A stretch of 46,825 nt of DNA, from NCBI RefSeq assembly GCF_001953885.1, contig NZ_MQUS01000044.1, positions 10,680 to 57,504 of the forward strand. The letters run 5' to 3'. Shown here piece by piece: positions 43,327 to 46,825 of this stretch. The DNA is from Streptomyces sp. IMTB 2501. GTDB taxonomy: Bacteria > Actinomycetota > Actinomycetes > Streptomycetales > Streptomycetaceae. Position 1 is the stretch's first letter. The number at the start of each line of letters is the position of its first letter. The translations under genes and the position numbers were made by a program. The notes beneath the pieces are model-generated. The model made no database searches, had not been told where the DNA came from, and was given only the letters and a program-made list of their open reading frames with translations.

Positions 43327-43476
43327 GGACCATCCCCGCACGCGCGGGGAGCACACCTCCACTGCGCGAGGCCTGCTCGCGTACCGGGGACCATCCCCGC
43401 GGCCGCGTGGAGCACATCATCAGGGCCGTGGGGCTGGCCTTGATCTGGGGACCATCCCCGCGGGCGCGGGGAGCAC
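43327..43476. CRISPR. CRISPR array, 3 repeats and 2 spacers, type I-E-like repeat
   Basis: Repeats at 43327-43354, 43387-43415 and 43448-43476 share GGGACCATCCCCGC, then a G/C-rich loop, then GGGGAGCAC. The two spacers are both exactly 32 bases (43355-43386 and 43416-43447). Repeat and spacer lengths fit actinobacterial type I-E systems. The first repeat touches the CTAG end of the IS-like element and lacks its first base. No cas gene lies in the window. Confidence 0.9.
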
Positions 43477-44095
43477 ACTGGCTGACCCGCTTTCTTACCG
43501 CGTTGTCGGCTCGCTTTTCATCACTTTCATCGAATCCGGCATCACTGGCAAACCGCCCTTTCGCCCTGCTGAGGTGTAGCCCACGACCCCTGTCACCGAC
43601 GACCGACTCATGGTGCTCATCGGGTACTTCAGCTGCAATGCCAGCTCGACGCGGTTTGCCGGTCGCCAACACGCCAGCAGGGTAAAGGGCAGCACTGACC
43701 ACCACAGGCAGCATGCCGTTGCAGCAGGGCGCAGGTAGAGCCGCCGCGCCTGCCGGTGCCGCCGACAGCAGACACGCTCACAGCCACCCGCGCCCGCGCA
43801 GGGAGCAGGATGGCTTTGTTCGTGACGAAGGGCAGCAGTTGGTCACGGATTCGGAAGGCAGCCGACGTTGAGAAGCAATTCGAAATGGTCGTGGGTTTCG
43901 ACAGCACCGGTGCCTCCTGCCTCGGTACGGATACCTGGGTTGTCTGCTGAGTCAATGCTCGACGTCCGTGGTCGTTGAGGCCGGTCGGTTGGATGCCGGG
44001 GGAGGACCTCTGGCCGGGCGGTCCGGCGGGATTGCCGGTGCATGGTGCGCCGCCACCGGCGAAGTCGGCAGCGGCGGTGTCGCGAAAAGGGTTCT
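43477..44095. other. 619-base stretch without a supported gene
   Basis: A short plus-strand reading (MALFVTKGSSWSRIRKAADV..., ending at 43950) has GGGAG upstream but no known relatives and no support from context. Minus-strand readings are Ser/Arg-rich shadows. A degenerate DNA segment between the CRISPR array and the hydrolase operon is the simplest description. Confidence 0.35.
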
Positions 44096-45061
44096 TCACC
44101 TGTGGAGGTGGCGGCGCAGGTAGTCGTGCCAGGTCTGTTCGAAGGTTTTGGCGAGGGCCGACTGCGGGGCGAACACGTCCCACGCGTGGAAGGCGTGGGC
44201 GTAGACGTGCAGGTCGACTGGGACGCCGGCGGCGATCAACCGCTGTGCGAAGTCGATGTTCTCGTCGCGGAAGACGTCTAACTGGGCGACGGCGATGAAG
44301 GTGTCCGGCAGGCCGGTTACGTTGGTGGCGCGGCCGGGTGCGGAGTACGGGTGGACGTCCGGGGCTCCCGTGCGGTCACCCAGTACGGCGGCCCAGGCGT
44401 ACAGGTTCTCCCGGCGGTCCCAGATGCCGAGGTTTACGATCTCGTGGCTGGACGGGGTTTCGTTGCGGTCGTCGAGCATCGGGTAGTTCAGTGACAGCAG
44501 TCGCGGGCGGCGGTCGCCGCGGTCGCGGACCATGAGTGCGGTGGCCGTGGCGGGTGCCCCGCCGCCGCTCGCGCCGGCGAGCCCGATCCGGTCCGGGTTG
44601 ATTCCGTTCTCGGCGGCGTGCTCGGCGAGGTACGTGTAGGCCAGGTAGCCGTCCTCGGCCGCGCCCGGCGCCGGGGTCTGCGGCGCCAGCCGGTAGTCGA
44701 CCACGGCCAGCACGATGTCGAGTTGCAGGGCCACGGCCGCGCCGTACGCCCATGCCACGCGGTCGTGGGCGCTGCCGAGGACCTGTCCGCCGGCGTGGAA
44801 GTAGACCAGGGCCGGCCGGGCGCGGTCGGCGCTGCCCGGGTGGAACATCACCACGTCGAGCAGGCTCCCGTCCTGCCGGGGGAGGCTCAGCGTCTCGATC
44901 GTGACGCGCGGATCCGGGTCGGGCGCGGGGAACCGTTCGCCGGCCGTCCGTATCTGTTCACGGAGCGCGGGGATGTCGGAAAGGTCCAGCAGAGCGCCGT
45001 TCGGGCCCTTGGGCATGGCGGCCAGCGCGGCTGCGAGTTCGGGGTCGATGCCGTAGTCCAT
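44096..45061 (-). CDS. alpha/beta hydrolase of the HSL-like (acetyl-esterase) family
   Basis: A 321-residue cytoplasmic esterase. The oxyanion motif reads YFHAGGQVLGS (HAGG instead of the usual HGGG). The nucleophile is S165 in GLAGASGGGAP, and the other triad members are D262 (AQLDVFRDE) and H292 (HAFHAWD). VDYRLAPQTP is the usual family block. ATG 45061 has GAGGAAAGAG upstream and lies 20 bases after the SDR stop, so the two form an operon. The pair may modify a small ester or alcohol; a TetR regulator is encoded divergently. The substrate is unknown. Confidence 0.88.
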   Translation of the reverse strand: MDYGIDPELAAALAAMPKGPNGALLDLSDIPALREQIRTAGERFPAPDPDPRVTIETLSLPRQDGSLLDVVMFHPGSADRARPALVYFHAGGQVLGSAHDRVAWAYGAAVALQLDIVLAVVDYRLAPQTPAPGAAEDGYLAYTYLAEHAAENGINPDRIGLAGASGGGAPATATALMVRDRGDRRPRLLSLNYPMLDDRNETPSSHEIVNLGIWDRRENLYAWAAVLGDRTGAPDVHPYSAPGRATNVTGLPDTFIAVAQLDVFRDENIDFAQRLIAAGVPVDLHVYAHAFHAWDVFAPQSALAKTFEQTWHDYLRRHLHR

Positions 45062-45081
45062 GGTCTCTTTCCTCTGGGGGA

Positions 45082-45849
45082 TCAGAACAAGGGGGGCTGG
45101 CCGCTGCCGGCGGTGATGCCGCCGTCGACGGGCAGGATGGTTCCGGTGATGAAGCGGGCGTCGTCCGAGGCGAGGAACGTGACCGCGCCGGCGATGTCGG
45201 CCGGGGTGCTGTACCCGGTGAGCGCCCGGCGCTGGTTGAACCGTTCCACCAGGTCCGCGGCCATGGGGTGATCGGCGTGTTCCGCCCCGATCGTCAAGGC
45301 CGGGGCGACGGTGTTGACGCGGATGCCGAACGGGCCGAGGTCGAAGGCGAGCCCGCGGGTGAAGTTCACGACGGCGCCCTTGGCCGCGTTGTAGGCGGTG
45401 AGCATCCGGTCGCCGCCCAGCCCGGAAGCCGAGGCAATCTGCACGATGCTGCCACGGCTCTGCTTCAGGTACGGCAGCGCGGCCTGTGCTCCGAAGAAGC
45501 AGCTGTCCACATCGGTGCTCATGACCAGCCGCCAGTCGGCGAGCGTGGTCTCCTCGAACTCCTTGCCCAGACCCACGCCGGCGTTGGACACCAGCACGTC
45601 CAGGCCGCCGAACCGGTCCGCGCCGGCCTCGGCCATCGCTCGCACGGCATCCTGTTGGGTGACGTCGGTGGCCACCGCCAGTGTCCGGTCCGTCCCGAGT
45701 TCGGCCGCGAGCGCCTCCAGCCGGTCCTTGCGGCGCGCCGCGAGTACGACGTTCGCTCCCTCCGCAGCGAATCGCCGGGCAATGCCCACCCCGATCCCGG
45801 AGCTCGCGCCGGTGACGACCACCGTCTTTCCATCGAAGCGCCGTTCCAC
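45082..45849 (-). CDS. short-chain dehydrogenase/reductase (classical SDR)
   Basis: A 255-residue NAD(P)-dependent oxidoreductase. TGASSGIG (13-20) binds the nucleotide, NAG (89-91) is present, and the catalytic S140, Y153 and K157 appear in QIASASGLGG and TAYNAAKGAV. The ending GTILPVDGGITAGSG is typical. I chose GTG 45849 because GGAGGT lies seven bases upstream; the longer start (TTG 45864) would overlap that ribosome site. ARR after the second strand suggests NADP preference. It leads the hydrolase operon and is divergent from tetR. Confidence 0.9.
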   Translation of the reverse strand: MERRFDGKTVVVTGASSGIGVGIARRFAAEGANVVLAARRKDRLEALAAELGTDRTLAVATDVTQQDAVRAMAEAGADRFGGLDVLVSNAGVGLGKEFEETTLADWRLVMSTDVDSCFFGAQAALPYLKQSRGSIVQIASASGLGGDRMLTAYNAAKGAVVNFTRGLAFDLGPFGIRVNTVAPALTIGAEHADHPMAADLVERFNQRRALTGYSTPADIAGAVTFLASDDARFITGTILPVDGGITAGSGQPPLF

Positions 45850-45871
45850 GTGAGCGACCTCCAAAGTATGT

Positions 45872-45929
45872 GTCAGTCACTGACTCGAAACTTGTCAGGA
45901 ACTGACACTACGTTGAGTCAGTCACTGAC
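45872..45929. promoter_or_regulatory. three palindromic operators between SDR and tetR
   Basis: GTCAGTCACTGAC occurs twice (45872-45884 and 45917-45929), each a perfect 6-1-6 palindrome, 45 bases apart. Between them TGTCAG-N3-CTGACA lies at 45893-45907. The arrangement in the divergent gap is what a TetR repressor controlling both directions would need. Confidence 0.75.
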
Positions 45930-45950
45930 GCAACGTGCTACGGTTGGCGC

Positions 45951-46517
45951 ATGCCAAGAAGTGGGGAAGCGGTGCGCCGGCGACTCCTGCAGGCCGCCCT
46001 TGAGCTGTTCACCGAGCGCGGCTTCGACCAGACACCGGTCGAAGCCATCGCCGCCCGTGCCGGTGTCACCGAGCGCACCTTCTTCCGGCACTTCGCCGAC
46101 AAACGCGAGATGTTCTTCGACCGCGAGAGCGAGCTCCGCGACCTACTCGTCCAGGCCATCGCCGCCGTCCCGCACGGCACGAAACCACTGCCGACCCTGC
46201 GCGCCGCCTTCCACGAGTCGGTGCCCCTCTTCGAACGCAACCGCCCGATCACCGAGCCCGGCGCCCGCCTCGTAGCCGAAACCCCAGCCCTGCAGGAACG
46301 CGCCCTGGCCAGGCGGGCCATGCTGGTCACCGCGTTGACCGATGCACTGCGGGCCCGCGGCGCCGACGCCCGGACCGCGCCGCTGTGCGCCCAGGTCGGC
46401 ATGGACACCTTCGCCATCGCCACCCACCGCTGGATGCAGGACCCGTCGGTCCCCCTCCACGACCAGATCGACCAGGCATTCCGCGAACTGCGGCTCGCCA
46501 CCGCCACCCTCAAATAG
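45951..46517 (+). CDS. TetR-family transcriptional repressor
   Basis: A 188-residue regulator. The N-terminal helix-turn-helix contains LFTERGFDQTPVEAIAARAG and VTERTFFRHFADKREMFF (about 19-57), followed by an all-helical ligand domain. The SDR and hydrolase genes are divergent from it and share its operators, so they are the likely targets. The ligand is probably the SDR or hydrolase substrate. No clear ribosome site precedes the ATG, so the transcript may be leaderless. Confidence 0.9.
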   Translation: MPRSGEAVRRRLLQAALELFTERGFDQTPVEAIAARAGVTERTFFRHFADKREMFFDRESELRDLLVQAIAAVPHGTKPLPTLRAAFHESVPLFERNRPITEPGARLVAETPALQERALARRAMLVTALTDALRARGADARTAPLCAQVGMDTFAIATHRWMQDPSVPLHDQIDQAFRELRLATATLK

Positions 46518-46540
46518 CCAAAACCGCCGACTCGGGTACG

Positions 46541-46566
46541 GCCGGGCCGACACGCCTCGGCCCGGC
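46541..46566 (+). terminator. terminator after tetR
   Basis: GCCGGGCCGA (46541-46550) pairs perfectly with TCGGCCCGGC (46557-46566) around a six-base loop, 24 bases after the tetR stop. Confidence 0.65.
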
Positions 46567-46629
46567 GGAAACGGCGTCACGGCCGGGTCGGCGTTGCCGG
46601 ACTGAGGGTGTGGACGAGCTGCGACACCG

Positions 46630-46780
46630 AGGGCCATCCCCGCGGGCGCGGAGAGCACCCGTCGGGGTAGGTGGTGGCGACCTGCGGCTGGGGACCACCC
46701 CCGCACGCGTGGGGAGCAGCCCGTGTTGGGATCCCAAGACGCCGACCACACGGGACCATCCCCGCACGCGTGGGGAGCAG
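46630..46780. CRISPR. second CRISPR array, 3 repeats and 2 spacers
   Basis: Repeats at 46630-46658 (degenerate, ending GGAGAGCAC), 46691-46719 and 46752-46780 have the same core and orientation as the array at 43327. Both spacers are exactly 32 bases. A further 32-base segment may follow, but 46813 onwards (GGGTGAGGACGGC) is not a repeat. The variation among repeats suggests an ageing array. Confidence 0.88.
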
Positions 46781-46825
46781 ACTCACTGAGCTTCTTCAGC
46801 GGTGACTCTCCAGGGTGAGGACGGC

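Larger units (their letters stand above)
41861..43327. mobile_element. IS5-family-like element with inverted ends and an internal secreted-protein gene
   Basis: CTAGGGCCTGTCCGATGGGTC at 41861-41881 matches the reverse complement of 43307-43327 in 20 of 21 positions, and both ends carry CTAG, a likely target duplication. Between them lie a small plus-strand gene (42038-42388) and a minus-strand transposase (42393-43270). At about 1.47 kb it is longer than its transposase needs. No second terminal repeat was found at the 42390 boundary, so the whole interval behaves as one unit on sequence grounds. Confidence 0.6.

Noticed and set aside
43756..43950. Small gene between the first CRISPR array and the hydrolase
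   Set aside because: A weak ribosome site exists, but there is no domain, signal or neighbour to support it.
44096..45880. A single 594-residue reading covering hydrolase and SDR
   Set aside because: Its N-terminal half is an out-of-frame shadow of the SDR gene. The hydrolase starts at 45061.
46813..46825. Fourth repeat of the second CRISPR array
   Set aside because: The spacing would fit, but only the first three bases match the repeat.

Overview
The window is very GC-rich, uses codons typical of high-GC actinobacteria, and encodes many secreted carbohydrate-active enzymes with Sec or twin-arginine signals. It also has LacI-family repressors, CebR-type boxes and a type I-E-like CRISPR repeat. 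Together these point to a Streptomyces or close relative. No tRNA or rRNA gene was seen.

Layout. (1) 1-14.6 kb is a xylan region. It holds a GH62 arabinofuranosidase cut by the left edge, a GH39 beta-xylosidase, and a LacI repressor followed by a sugar ABC transporter, a GH3 enzyme and a GH10 xylanase (bxlEFGA-like order). A decayed GH1 gene, a second LacI repressor, a Tat-exported GH11 xylanase and a CE4 acetylxylan esterase follow. (2) 14.6-18 kb is a divergent cellulase pair, GH12-CBM2 and CBM2-GH6, around two CebR-type boxes. (3) 18.3-38.5 kb is a third LacI regulator facing a long same-strand run of secreted enzymes, nearly all carrying a ricin-type CBM13 domain: GH54, a beta-helix GH141-like protein, CE3, GH10, GH54, GH27, GH54, an unassigned clan GH-A enzyme, GH59, GH29, and a truncated esterase. 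(4) 38.5-46.8 kb is a less ordered accessory end: transposase remnants, a secreted trypsin-like protease with five repeats, an IS-like element with a possible passenger gene, two short CRISPR arrays, and a TetR / SDR / alpha-beta hydrolase module between the arrays.

How the genes could work together. Xylanases, acetyl esterases and arabinofuranosidases would open and debranch arabinoxylan outside the cell. The ABC transporter would import short oligomers, and the GH3 and GH39 enzymes would finish hydrolysis. No transporter ATPase is encoded here, so a shared ATPase such as MsiK is inferred. The CBM13 run adds activities against arabinosyl, galactosyl and fucosyl side chains. I read it as a locus for a highly decorated plant polymer (complex arabinoxylan, gum or arabinogalactan); the substrate is inference.

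The main points for a second look are the CBM13 run with three bacterial GH54 paralogues, a beta-helix enzyme split by one in-frame TAG, a TTCCGGAA palindrome shared by three promoters, a clan GH-A enzyme I cannot place, and the IS/CRISPR junctions at the right end.
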